This document shows positions 31,455 to 46,618 of a DNA stretch of 64,000 bases, one piece after another. The notes under the pieces are model-generated. The model was not told the DNA's origin. It ran no database searches and saw only the letters and a program-made list of their open reading frames with translations. The position numbers and the translations under genes were made by a program. Origin of the DNA: Theileria orientalis strain Shintoku (Eukaryota > Apicomplexa > Aconoidasida > Piroplasmida > Theileriidae); the NCBI RefSeq assembly GCF_000740895.1, contig NC_025260.1, positions 2,088,001-2,152,000 of the forward strand, in the 5' to 3' direction. Numbering within the stretch: position 1 is the stretch's first letter; each line of letters starts with the position of its first letter.

Positions 31455-32459
31455 ATGTCTACCGAATGGATATATGTCACAGGCAAAAAATCGTTTAAAA
31501 GCCAAAGGAGAAATGAAAAATCGCAGAAAGAAGCGAGGAATCACGGAGATCACTTGAGTTTGGGCCCTTCGGTGGTTGACGAGGGAGTGGTTGCCAAAAA
31601 TCTCGAAAAGGTCACAAAACAAATATACAACGTGTATCGGAACGAACGAGAGTTCTTGGTGAACCTGCTGACTGAGTTGAAGAAGTCGCTAAGCTCGGAA
31701 AACACGCGTGTGTATGCTCTCGGCTGCGGCACCATTGAGAACCAGTCATTAGTGCTGTCAAAATCCTGCATATACCAGATGGGAGTGTGTATAATAATAA
31801 TAAAGGCCCTCGGGGTGAAAGTGGCGCACATCTATGACCCCGTGATGACCAGGAATGACCACGAGGTGTGGAACAAGCTCATGACCCAGCGTTACGACTT
31901 CGAAGAGCTCGTTGATTCTGTACACTCAGAAGCCGCGGGAACTGACGGTGGCCGCAGCGAACATGGAGACCACGGAGTGTGCACTCTCCTCTGGATGCCG
32001 CACTGCGAAAAGTTCCTGTACAGGGCCGTTCTCCGGGGCATATTGTCCAACAGGTCGCCTCTGGACGTCTCGAGGGGGACCCGCAAGGCGAACGACGACC
32101 CTGCGGCCTCTGAATTCACAACGACCGACGATAAGCTGGCATCCGAGCCAAATGACCTGGAGCATCACCCACCGGGTAAGTCCCAAAACGTGCCTGCGTC
32201 TGAGCATTTAGCGGCAGGCTCAGCTCAGTCTCCACAGCCAGCACCCGTTCCAGGTGGTGGTGACCTAGGTCAGCCAAGCGCGTTCTCAATTGAAACCACG
32301 ACGCTCGTTGGAAACAGCCTCGCTGAGTGCGTTTCAGAAGAGCTCGGCTTCCTCGCCGATTACGCCCTGACTGAGAGGCCTCTGCTAACCTTCAACACGC
32401 ACCCGCAGTCCTTCAACGACACTTTCGTCACCTCATTTAAGCTTCAAAAATACCTCTGA
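31455..32459 (+). CDS. SRR1-like domain protein
   Basis: Intronless frame of 334 residues. The SRR1-like motif order is recognisable: ALGCGTIENQSLVLSKSCIY (family lGcGsi-s-sa-Qla), then VKVAHIYDPVMTRNDHEVW, then a MPHCEKFLYRAVLRGIL block and finally TTTLVGNSLAECV (GNSf). Between the MPHC and GNS motifs is a Pro/Ser-rich, probably disordered insertion of about 75 residues. SRR1 proteins are linked to circadian light signalling in plants and to haem-related regulation in animals and yeast; the biochemical activity is not settled. Start ATG chosen as the first in frame after stops. Confidence 0.8.
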   Translation: MSTEWIYVTGKKSFKSQRRNEKSQKEARNHGDHLSLGPSVVDEGVVAKNLEKVTKQIYNVYRNEREFLVNLLTELKKSLSSENTRVYALGCGTIENQSLVLSKSCIYQMGVCIIIIKALGVKVAHIYDPVMTRNDHEVWNKLMTQRYDFEELVDSVHSEAAGTDGGRSEHGDHGVCTLLWMPHCEKFLYRAVLRGILSNRSPLDVSRGTRKANDDPAASEFTTTDDKLASEPNDLEHHPPGKSQNVPASEHLAAGSAQSPQPAPVPGGGDLGQPSAFSIETTTLVGNSLAECVSEELGFLADYALTERPLLTFNTHPQSFNDTFVTSFKLQKYL

Positions 32460-32472
32460 ATAATGTCCTACT

Positions 32473-32695
32473 AAACTCCACTGCACATATATTAGTGCTA
32501 ATAAACTCTACTGCACATATATGTCGGTAAAAGTTAGTACAACTGCACATATATTAGTGCTAATAAACTCTACTGCACATATATGTCGGTAAAAGTTAGT
32601 ACAACTGCACATATATATCAGTGCTACCACAAACTACTGCACATATATATCAGTGCTACCACAAACTACTGCACATATATATCAGTGAAAGTGAT
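32473..32695. repeat. Tandem repeats with ACTGCACATATAT units
   Basis: The gap between the convergent SRR1-like and CDC48 genes is filled with about six copies of ACTGCACATATAT joined by two alternating linkers (TAGTGCTAATAAACT; GTCGGTAAAAGTTAGTACA), then a shorter unit with CAGTGCTACCACAAACT. A higher-order ~72-nt unit is duplicated first, followed by ~35-nt units. Confidence 0.85.
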
Positions 32696-32741
32696 ACGAC
32701 AGCCGTACAAGTGCATAAACGTGTATTTTCGTGAAAGCAAA

Positions 32742-37017
<4,276 letters not shown>

Positions 37018-39346
37018 ATGTCCAATTACACTCCGACGAATAGGAGGATACGTTGTTTCAGTTTTAGAAGAAGGAGAAATGTGTTTGATTATGTCAACGT
37101 GCCGACCCAGGCCACGTTACAGCAACTTCATCAACCAACAAACACCCAGAGAGAGGAACCTCCAGAGCCTTCGAAACATGACGATAACAGGTCAGACACA
37201 ACCGACGATGAACAGGATTTGGAACCAGAGACACAAAAGTATGAAACATATCACCCATACGTAACAAACTATCATTCCACGGAAAAGTATGCGAAGAAGC
37301 CGACCTCTAAAAAGGTGACACCAAAATCGTCTATAGGAGAGCCGCCACCACCGCCGAAGCCACCATTAAACCACGCGCCCTCAGGACCGAAGTATTTGGA
37401 GTACGGAGTTGTGGATCTGCAGACCGATTTTCAGAAAGTAAGGACGGTATATTTGGTATACATAGTTACTACCGGAAAACAACAAATTAGTAAATATGAC
37501 TAATGGATAATTTTTCAGTTGAGTACCGAGACGATTACTAGATCAAGTAGGAAGGGCTCAGTGACCTACCACTCGTTTACGAGAGAAGATCACGCACCGT
37601 CGAGAGATGTGCTGGGAGTAGGAAGTAGGTTTCTGATAGGAGGAAAGCTGAGCGACGGAAAGCCGTCAATGGAAAGCAGAGTGTGGGACATGATAGAGCG
37701 CAGAGGCTGGGGAATGGTACACGAAAACTGGAACATGGTGGGAGCAAGAGCGTTCAACAGCATAGTTAAGTACCTGACAGGAATGGAAATATCGCTCTGC
37801 AGACAAGTCTGCAAGGGCTGGTACCAGAACGTGACAGACGTTATGGTGATGAGGTCAGAAGTGATAGTGTCAGCCTTCAAGAAAGCATACAAGGAGAAGC
37901 TGGAGTACGACAGAAGCTACATACTCTTTCAGCCAGTGCTGACTGCAACAAAGTCGCTGAGAATCGACGTAATCATCAGAGCGAAGATACAGCCCTACTG
38001 CACACTGCACAAAAACTCGTTCGGATACACGTACTCATACCAGTCGCTGTCTAGCGACTCGAAGAAGAACGAAGGAACGCAGAGCGCAAGCGAGCCGACC
38101 AGAAGAGACAGCATACGAGAAACAATCGGACTCTTCAACCGCAAGCTGTCAAAGTCGAAGAACGTGGCGACGACGGCCGCAGCGGACACGCTGGGGAAAA
38201 AGTCGGTCTTCATAAGCAAGTTCATATTCGAAGTTTTGAAGAAAAACAGCTGCAGAACCATCACGTTCACGCGCGACCTCTCAAGCATGCACGCAGACGA
38301 CATTAACCTGGCGACGAGCGCAAGCGTGTGCCAAGTGTGCGAAGGAGACTACATCGAGGTCCCGATAACGCTCATCAGCGCAATAGGAGCGACCGACGTG
38401 AAGAGCATCAAGTTCCTGCCAATCGTGAGGGACGTGCTCTCGAAGGCGCCCTCGCACCTGGACCTGCTGCACAGGGAGTGGTACACGGTGGAGCCGAACT
38501 CGAAGTACCTGGAGCAGCTGTTCCCGCAGAACATTCACTCATACTCGATCATACACCCGCACAAGCTGCTGCCGCAGTTGGTGCACCAGGTGACGCAGGT
38601 GGCAGGAATAGACGTGATAACGTCGAAGTCGATCTACGTAGCATCGCACACAGGTAAGCATCACAGCTATTTTGAGTTTACCGCTGGTAATGCTAGATAT
38701 CAGTGATAGAATTGGCATTAATGGTACCATTAATAGTGGTAATAGTAATAGCAGTGGTAATACTGCCATTAGTACTGATAGAAGTACTGGTATCATTAGT
38801 ACTTCTATTACTAGTAGTAGTACTTAGTAGTGTGTATTTACATTCAATTACGTATTACTGAGGATTTTTTAGGAATGGTAGTTGAATCATGTAACATTAT
38901 TGGACACACGGTAGAAGTTGTACCAAAAACGGACTCTATAATATGTATGATACAAAGAATAGGGTTACAACACGACCGAATATGCCACGTGCAGCTAAGA
39001 CCAGTAAGTGCAAGTAGACTGCAATTAGATACCGTCTTATGTATATACGATACCGAGTTACACAATGCAAATAAGGTGGTTAATGGTAGCTGATAGTTAT
39101 ACGTTGGTATGGTAGTTTATTTACACTGGAATGAGCTGATCCGTGAAAAAAATAAACAGCCATGATATGGCAAGATTCCACCGATTATTAGTTAGAAAAT
39201 TATATTTTGACAATTATTTATTAAACGATAGGTATAAACTACACATATTAAGTAAACAGTTATACAATGTTCTCCCACACACAGTGTGTGTGTACTCAAC
39301 GACTGTTCAGGGCGATAACCTACAATTTTACATAACGAAGGGGTAA
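37018..39346 (+). CDS. F-box-like protein
   Basis: Four exons, 37018-37437, 37519-38653, 38873-39003 and 39260-39346, give 590 residues; the last junction (CCA to TTA TAC) is phase 0 and leads to a clean stop. The N-terminal 140 residues are basic then Pro-rich (GEPPPPPKPPLNH). Around residues 210-260, ARAFNSIVKYLTGMEISLCR followed by QVCKGWYQNV has the F-box pattern (hydrophobic helices, L-x-R-x-VCKxW). The C-terminal half seems beta-rich and conserved but unassigned. F-box proteins recruit substrates to SCF ubiquitin ligases through Skp1. The second intron has GGTAATAGTAATAG-type repeats. The F-box call is moderate; the gene itself is well supported. Confidence 0.6.
38700..38835. repeat. 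AGTACTGGTA/ATTAGT-type simple repeats in intron
   Basis: Short imperfect repeats of TAATAGTGGTAATAG and TTAGTACTTCTATTACTAG kind lie in the second intron of the F-box-like gene. Confidence 0.6.
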
Positions 39347-39495
39347 ATCACTCAAAGAAATTCGTCTGAATATCCAGGAACCCGTAGTTACTGGGTAATG
39401 TCGCCAAATCAACATAATGTGTATTATTAGCCTTACACACTACTAGCAAAATGCATGTCCATACGCACTTGGAATTTTAGCGGAATCACGAGTAA

Positions 39496-40425
39496 ATGTT
39501 AAGTATAACACTAGTGTTAATCATATCAGCTGTAAAGCTCGGCGAATCGAGCGGTCAGTTGAGCGAAAAGACCCTAAATAGGGCAAACATAGAGTCCCAG
39601 TACATAGCAAGAGTTACCATGATAACAATGTTCGAAGAAACAGAAAGATATATAAGACAACTGTACGAATATATCCAATCAGTCGAAACTAGAAAATTTA
39701 AAAAAAAATCGAAGGAAAACCACGACAAATTTATGAAAAAGTACGGAATCTTCATCAACGAGGCCAGGGAAATAGAAAAAATATATGTGAAAATAAGAGA
39801 AGATGCAATGGACGACGACATATTGCGAAAATTCAATGAACAGATCCAAAGGCTGGACAAATCATTTACTGATGCATCCAAGGCCTACACAAAGGCATTC
39901 AGGGGAATAAACGCTTCCTTAACAAAGCTGGATCCGTCAAAAATAATGTACACGGACGCAGAAATATTTAAAACCCTCAGCAAAATATTAATCAGAACAA
40001 CCAACCACTTGATAGCAATGGAAAAGCTGATTGAAATAGTAAAGGCGAGGGCGGACGAGTGTGGAACAATATCAAACAGAGATGGGTTCTACGAAATATC
40101 GCTGGTACAATTGTATGAAACCAAGAGTAAAATAGAGGACATATTCGATTCGTATCCAGATTCTATCTTGAAGGAGAATGAATATGATGATATGATTGCA
40201 AACTACGAGAAGGTGAAGGAGCATTACGAAGAATCCATCAAAATAATGGTGGAATTTGATAAATCGCTGGGGGAAAAGTACGAGTCGCAGAAAATAAAAT
40301 ACAACAATGTTCTTAAAAAAACAATCGAGTTGATAAGTAAGCTTCCATTCAGACTGTCGGCGTTCGTAACCCCAAGCTTACTCGGAACTTTCATCATCAG
40401 CTTCCTTTTGCTTTTCCAGATGTAA
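39496..40425 (+). CDS. Secreted coiled-coil protein with GPI-type tail
   Basis: Intronless 309-residue frame. The N-terminal MLSITLVLIISAVKLGESSG is a signal peptide with probable cleavage near residue 18. The body is almost entirely helical and charged (long amphipathic coils such as EREIEKIYVKIREDAMDDD-like heptads) with a single Cys near residue 192. The C-terminal 20 residues (FVTPSLLGTFIISFLLLFQM) are hydrophobic with no cytoplasmic tail, the form of a GPI-attachment signal. This suggests a parasite surface protein. Size and layout recall the GPI-anchored gp34 schizont/merozoite surface protein of Theileria, but I cannot confirm homology. Confidence 0.72.
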   Translation: MLSITLVLIISAVKLGESSGQLSEKTLNRANIESQYIARVTMITMFEETERYIRQLYEYIQSVETRKFKKKSKENHDKFMKKYGIFINEAREIEKIYVKIREDAMDDDILRKFNEQIQRLDKSFTDASKAYTKAFRGINASLTKLDPSKIMYTDAEIFKTLSKILIRTTNHLIAMEKLIEIVKARADECGTISNRDGFYEISLVQLYETKSKIEDIFDSYPDSILKENEYDDMIANYEKVKEHYEESIKIMVEFDKSLGEKYESQKIKYNNVLKKTIELISKLPFRLSAFVTPSLLGTFIISFLLLFQM

Positions 40426-40541
40426 AAACTCTAAATGGCAATTTTAATTTAAGGTTTGTGTGTATGCTATGGGGAGCTAGCATACGAGTTTTAATTCCAA
40501 GTATTACTTAATATCTTATTACTTTATGATATGATTTAATT

Positions 40542-41134
40542 ATGGTATCAGGATCTGATGTAGACCCACTTCCTCACTGGATATGCTCCCTCGAAGACGA
40601 ATTGGGATCACTTATCTGGGTCACACTCAGAGACGATACGTTCTATGTGGGTTTATTTAAAAGCTTTGATCAATTCGGAAACATTGTCATAACTGATGCA
40701 GTAAAAAAAATTGTCATCAGTAGTAAGAGATCATTCTCAGATATATATTGTGGTTAGAATCATTACTTATGTTTGGCGTATACAATAAATAGTTATATAC
40801 ACATGTTAAATTGATACTTACGACACACAAACAATATGTGATAAACAATGACGTAGGCTACACCGTAATACGCGGAGAAAGCATATCTTATTTCTGTTCG
40901 ATCGATGCTATAGCATATCTAAACTTGTTCAACTACGACTCCTTTGTAGACACCGGCTGGGTCAGCAGACTGTATAAAATTGCAAATATAAGGAGAGTAA
41001 AGGCAACTGTAAACAAATTTGACCTGTACCTAAACTATTTGCCAATCGAAGACGCGCTGATGTTAGAGAAGGAGGAAAACAAGGCAAAGGGAGTCACAAA
41101 GTTGTCCATAGAAGACATAATCGCGAACGAATGA
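40542..41134 (+). CDS. LSM1: LSm1, U6-like Sm protein of mRNA decay
   Basis: Two exons, 40542-40752 and 40857-41134, give 162 residues. The Sm1 motif WVTLRDDTFYVGLFKSFDQF followed by NIVITDAV, and the Sm2 motif YTVIRGESISYFCSID, match LSm1 (RSIDQFANLVL and FVVRGENVVLLGEID in animals). The C-terminal helix ends TKLSIEDIIANE, like the SIEEI helix of LSm1. A ~40-residue segment between Sm2 and the helix is extra relative to animal LSm1. The protein joins the cytoplasmic LSm1-7 ring that promotes decapping of mRNA. Confidence 0.85.
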
Positions 41135-41466
41135 TAAACGGTTACGTGTGGAGCATCCGGAGGAAGTGTAAACTAATTTTTTTTCTTTTTTTAAATACAT
41201 GAATAAAGTAACAAGTAAATACAAATGGTATTAGCAGTGAGATAGATAATTGTTTTAAACGACGTAAACAAATTTATATTCGATGAGATCTGTTTGTTTG
41301 CCTCTAGAAATACACCATTGAAAAAAAACCTAATAATTGAGTATAAATGTTGTGCACAAGGTAAAAAATAATGATTAACATATACATAGTAACACATAAT
41401 ATTTGCTTAATTTACCCCTAAATGTACCATAATTTAATTGTATAAAATAAGAATAGTTTAAATTAA
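41135..41466. other. Intergenic spacer
   Basis: AT-rich sequence without supported genes. Confidence 0.5.
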
Positions 41467-43873
41467 ATGGCGTCACTGGCGTTTCGAGGAGAGCTTCTTC
41501 TGACACTAGAGGAAGCGTTAGAGTTTAACAAGGTAGTACAAATTGGGATAAATAGGATAGATAGGCTTCGTAAACATATTTGTTAATAATTTATATGTAG
41601 AATCTCGAGAAGGCCTGCTTGGAATTGTACGGATTTGATATAGGCCACGTTCCATGGAGAGTTTGCGCCATAGATCAGTCCATAAGGACCCATACTCCAT
41701 CGTCGCTCTCCCTAGCAACAGCCTTACGTGAACTGGATGCAACAGTAGGTTAAATTGTAGAGTAAAATTGTGTTTAGGTTGATCCACAGACGATAATAAA
41801 TCAGCCACTAAACAGAAGGTAGGATTATATTGGTTAATAGTTAGTAAATTAGAGTCAAATAGCAGTATATGTGGAAAAAATGCATACACATTAATAAACG
41901 CTTAGGTCGAGTTACAAATTAGATGCGTCGCCAGTAAGGTCTCCGTTACCACCCTCACCGCCTCCAGTTGAAGTAAAGCCGGAGCCTAAGCCGGTGAAGA
42001 AGGTAGAAGAAAAAGTAGAATATGACCCGGAAAGTGATTTTTATAAACTGTTACACCCACCAATGGAAAAGTTGAGTCCACTTCAAGAATGGACACAAGC
42101 TATACACAAAATAATAGTAGAACTGTGTTATATGCCAGAAGTTAAGCCGTTTCTAAGTTATTTTAATCCAAAAAAAGAGGCCGATGAGACAAGTGAAAAT
42201 AGAGATGAACCTGAAAAAAGGAATGGTAAGACGGATAAGACGGATGATTTTGGGTTCGACGTACTTAGTGATGAATTAAACGACATCCTAATGGATATAG
42301 ATGACATGGATCCACTTAACAGGAAAGGGGGAACAGAGGAGGGAGAAAATAAAAAGGAAACCAATATTAAATCGGAACAGAATGTAGATGGACACAGCTC
42401 AGTTGAGGAAGTTGATCCATTAAACGGAGTAACCGGGTTGACTTCAACCATCACAACAAGTGATCCAGAAGTAAATGATCAAAACACAGATCAAATAAAC
42501 AAAACCATGAATGGCACGGCTTCCAACAAAGAAAGTGATAGTAACTATAGAACGGAGATCAGGAATGATACCAACAACACTCACAGCAACGATGGTATAA
42601 ACGAAGCCCACACACCAAGGGGGCAGAGTGAAAACGAAGATGTAAATGTAGCAGATGATACAAAGGTATCAAGTGAAGATAATGGAAAAAAGGGAGAAGA
42701 TGAAGTTAAATCAGGAGAAGAGCCAATACAAAAGGGGCTGGAAAGTGATGGAGTTGACGGAGAGAAAACTAATGAATCAGAGACACAAGTTAAGTCAGAT
42801 GAGCAGGGAGTCCAACAAGGTGAAAAAGCGGAGGATGGGAAAGAAGAAGCAACAGAGAGTAAGTTGGAGGGAGCTGAGACTACGAAGGCGGCGGGAGCGA
42901 GGGGATTCGAGTACATATTGGAAAACTTGCTGGAAAACAAGTTTGAAAACGCGTCGTACGTGTTCAGCCTGTTATACACATTTCTGGTGCAACAGTTTAA
43001 AGTGGCGATTCCAGGCAGCAGAGAGTGGATGTGCGCACAGGACGTGTCGAATAAACTCGAGGAGCTGCGGTCGGAGAAGAGGCTGAGCGACGCGGAAAAA
43101 CTGCACAACTTCCAGGAGACGCCAAAGCCAGAAGCGCCGCCGCCGCAGACGACGGGAGATCTGCCTGCGCACAGAGAGCCCAAGAGGCCGAGGACGTCGA
43201 TGGAGGACTTCGAGCACGAGCTGTCGCTGATCAACAACGTGAACGAGTACTCGCCGACGATATCACTGCCAGGTAAGTGGCGCACGCAGATCCAGATAAA
43301 CGTGGACACCCAAGTTGAGTATTAACGCCTGCGTAGAAGTGCAAAGCATAACGGACGAGGAGAGGATGGAGTTCTACGAAAACGCAATGCTGCTGCAGCA
43401 GGATTTTCAAATGGAGGTACGAATTAGACAGTAAAAACGAAAGAGGATAGTTAGAAGTATGCCTGAGCACAGGTGGTGCTAGAGTGTAACAGCCACGGCC
43501 AGTGGCAACCAGTAGTTTCACAATACTAACGCCTACACTGATGCAATTTGTAGCTGTTTACCGTATTTGAGCACGCCGCTGTGTGGAAAATCGTTGGAAA
43601 CGGCGAAATAGAGCTTGACGATCAGAACACGGACCCGAAGATATACAGGTAGGCCACCACCTTTGCACGCACATATGCATATACACATATCGTTCACAAA
43701 AATCGTCTATAGTAAATTAGTTAGGAACTATACTAATGCAGTCTACATATCAATGCTGAATCTCATACAGGGGCATGATCAAGTGGGTTAAGGAAAAGAG
43801 GAGTTTGACGCCAGCTGAGTCTAAGGAAACGACTCCACAGCCGCCACAAGTGTCGTCAGAGATTGTGGTCTGA
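41467..43873 (+). CDS. Atypical bromodomain-like protein with split domain
   Basis: Seven exons (41467-41532, 41601-41744, 41778-41818, 41906-43272, 43337-43416, 43554-43648, 43771-43873) give 631 residues. Residues ~140-172 (LSPLQEWTQAIHKIIVELCY and MPEVKPFLSYF) look like the first helix of a bromodomain; ~417-475 (FEYILENLLENKFENASYVF, then FSLLYTFLVQQFKVAIPGSR and DVSNKLEEL) look like helices A-C. The ~240 residues between them are acidic, Asn/Ser-rich and presumably a disordered insertion in the ZA loop. At the position of the acetyl-lysine-binding Asn (YN-PPGS) this protein reads VA-IPGS, so canonical recognition is unlikely. The flanking N- and C-terminal regions (LAFRGELLLTLEEALEF; VFEHAAVWKIVG) are probably structured but unassigned. 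It could instead belong to a transcription co-activator family I cannot name. Confidence 0.5.
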
Positions 43874-44199
43874 ATTTTTAAAATTTATATTTTCGATGTT
43901 TAATAATATCATACACACTTCACAGTATATGTGTAAACACGTTCTTATATGTGTGTTTACATATACGTCTATACACATACCTTTATACACAGTGTTTATA
44001 AGACAATGGTACATTGTACATGTATATACCTGTATTTATATGTATATATGTATATACCTGTATTTATATGTATATATGGATGCACATATTTATATGTATG
44101 TATGGATGCACATATTTATATGTATGTATGGATGCACATATATTTGTATATATATTTGTGTAGAAACGAAACTTAAGAAAAGTGTGGAAATATACTACA
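43874..44199. other. Spacer with TATG/CACATA minisatellite
   Basis: Convergent gap between the bromodomain-like gene and the choline kinase gene, mostly low-complexity TATATGTATG. No gene is supported. Confidence 0.5.
44030..44150. repeat. 26-bp minisatellite (GGATGCACATATTTATATGT)
   Basis: Two to three near-perfect ~26-bp units containing GGATGCACATATTTATATGT follow a run of TATACCTGTATTTATATG units. Open frames across it are repeat artefacts. Confidence 0.85.
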
Positions 44200-45982
44200 T
44201 TATAATTGCTCCCAGAAACTGCTGTTCATGAAGTATCCAATTCTCTTTTTGGCGTATCTTAGAAAGTCGAACTCGACGTTAGAGAAACTGCTCTGTAAAA
44301 GAGACCAGATGCCTAAAATGTTTATCAGTTAACAGTGTATCAACAAGCCAAAGCACTTAATAAAAACAGGGCAATTGGTATTATAATACGATACTGTAAG
44401 AATTACTATACATTAACACTAAACTGACTACATAACAGTAAGACTGGTGGCATAGAGTAGGCTAATAAGTGTATATAGCAATGGTATGGAAACTGGTTAA
44501 TTAGTAAAGTTATTGGGGTGCTAAAGAATGTATAATATCCAGTTAAGCAGTAAGTGTAAACAGTAAGTATATGAGTAGATAGCTACAACAGGTATCTACA
44601 GAGTCTGTTAACTAGTGAATACCCCAGACAATGTGCGAGGCCATGAAGAACGGCTGTATTTCCCGAAGCAAATCGTCAACGGCGTCCTCAGAATGTGAAA
44701 CTTGATTGAAGCCGCAGAAGCCTTCGAGGCCGGGACGCAACTCAGTTACGTCGAACTTGAGGTACTCCCGGATGAACCGTTTCTGAGTGTCCAAGTCGGG
44801 AATCAGGGCGAAATCGCCGGTGAAACCTAAAGCAAATTATACGCTCGCGCACTCACCCATATATTCGTTAAAGTGGTTGGCTATGTCGTAAGCACGCTCC
44901 ATACAACACGAGTACTCAAAATCAATAAATCTGACATTACCTAAAGGTGGAATTAGACGACAGCGGCAGGGGCATGGTAGCAAGTTCAAATAATAGGAGT
45001 AAAACGTACCGTCCGGCAACAAAATGATATTTCCGGACAACAAGTCACAGTGACACAAAACCAGGGGCGACTTAACAGCATTGCATACCTTTTCAAGGGC
45101 AGTAATTTTCTAAAATGAAGTTAGCGAAGTCCAGTCACAAAGGTTATCCTAAGCAAACAGTACCTTTTCAAGCTCTTCAAAGTCGATCTCGGAATCCTTT
45201 AAACGAGTCTTTCCGACATATCTCTGGCACAATTTGTAATAATTCCACAAGGTGGACCACAAACAGGACCTGGGCACGTCCGACCCCTAAGTGCGTTTAA
45301 GTTGAAGAAACGGCGGAGGGCCGTAAGCGCGTAAATAACCATCTAAAACTACTTTCAACCAACCCCGTTTATTAGTCTGCTCATATCACCGTCGATAGAA
45401 ATTGAGTGAAGTTTTTTGAGGTTTTGGGCAATTTTCACCAAATAGGTTGAGTTGACGAGGTCGTTGTGAGTAAGGTTTCGACCTTCGATCCATTCCTCAA
45501 TTTGACCTTCCTAAAATCCGCGTTAAAACTCCCGACGAACCTTGAAATAACAATAAACAGATTTAGAAATTTGAAATTTCGACAACAATTCGCATATGTA
45601 GCGCTCCCTGGTTCGATCGATGATCCTCGACGTGTGGGAACCTAGAAACGGAGTGAATACAGATTAAATTACACGAAAATGTCCTTCTTAATCCATGTAC
45701 ACGTTACTAGCTAAGCTTACCGAAAATTCTGACAAGAACCGATTTACCATTGCTGGTGTTGGTAACTTTGTACAACGAATTTGTGATTCCTCCAAATACC
45801 TGATCTACCTTCAGGGCATTTCGGTCCGAATCAGGGGCTTTGGAATCTGTGCTTTTGTATTGCTCGGAAGCGAGTCCCAGATGTTTGGGGACCAGCTTGA
45901 CGCAGTATTCGATGCACTTGTCATGTGTAACACTGACGGTTTCACCGTCAGAATCCGACAATTCCGCGCAAGGAATGGACAT
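44200..45982 (-). CDS. Choline/ethanolamine kinase
   Basis: Eight exons (45982-45721, 45641-45541, 45510-45364, 45286-45164, 45109-45010, 44940-44857, 44826-44623, 44312-44200) give 377 residues. Signatures in order: QVFGGITNSLYKV (nucleotide-binding loop), VLVRIFG (the beta3 strand), VYCYFKEGQIEEWIEGRNLT, the Brenner motif CHCDLLSGNIILLPDG, the DFE-type motif VRFIDFEYSCCMERAYDIAN, and the C-terminal WGIWSLLQSSFSNVEFDFLR. The enzyme phosphorylates choline or ethanolamine at the start of the Kennedy pathway of phospholipid synthesis. In most members the Brenner motif is HNDL; here it reads HCDL. Substrate preference cannot be told from sequence. The intron at about 45511-45540 has a GTTCGT donor. 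Confidence 0.92.
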
Positions 45983-46618
45983 TGTAAAATCCTGTGTTTA
46001 TATGTCTGGTACAACAATTTTATTGTTTGCGTGGTAAGATTCTATAGCTCCGTATCTAAAATACATTGACTTGATGTAAATAAGAATGAAATATTATGAC
46101 TGATATTAACATATAATATTTTACAATCGTGTGAGTGACAAAGATAAAAAAGCTACGGCATTCTATATGTCGAAATGTCAGCTGCAGAGTACAAAATTGC
46201 CACATAAGATTGAAATCCACACATGAAAATTATATTCTTATTAATGTCACACCCGCAATTTACTTTATTTTTATTACATATAAGGTCCTTTTTGATTTTC
46301 TCACACTTTTCGTCGACTTACACTCCCAATTCCCAAGTATCTGATACAGCTACAGTATGTTGATTAAGTACACATTTTTACTAATAAATTATCATTTTCA
46401 TTTACACATAAAATTTTATTTTAAAGTACTCATTCTTGTTTAAAATTCCTTTTCACTTTCAAATCTTAACTTCATTTATTTCTTGAAATTGAACATTCAT
46501 TTAAACTTAAAATTTGTTTAAATACAGATTCATCGCATTTGAATCGATTCATATACTTCATTCTCGCTACAAAATAGTACTATATTTACTAAAAACTATA
46601 GAATGTTGCCTCTGATAT
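45983..46618. other. Intergenic spacer
   Basis: Gap of about 640 nt between two minus-strand genes, AT-rich and pyrimidine-rich near 46400; nothing supported. Confidence 0.5.

Noticed and set aside
44000..44180. Tyr/Ile/Cys-rich frames near 44 kb
   Set aside because: They are read-through of the TATATGTATG minisatellite.
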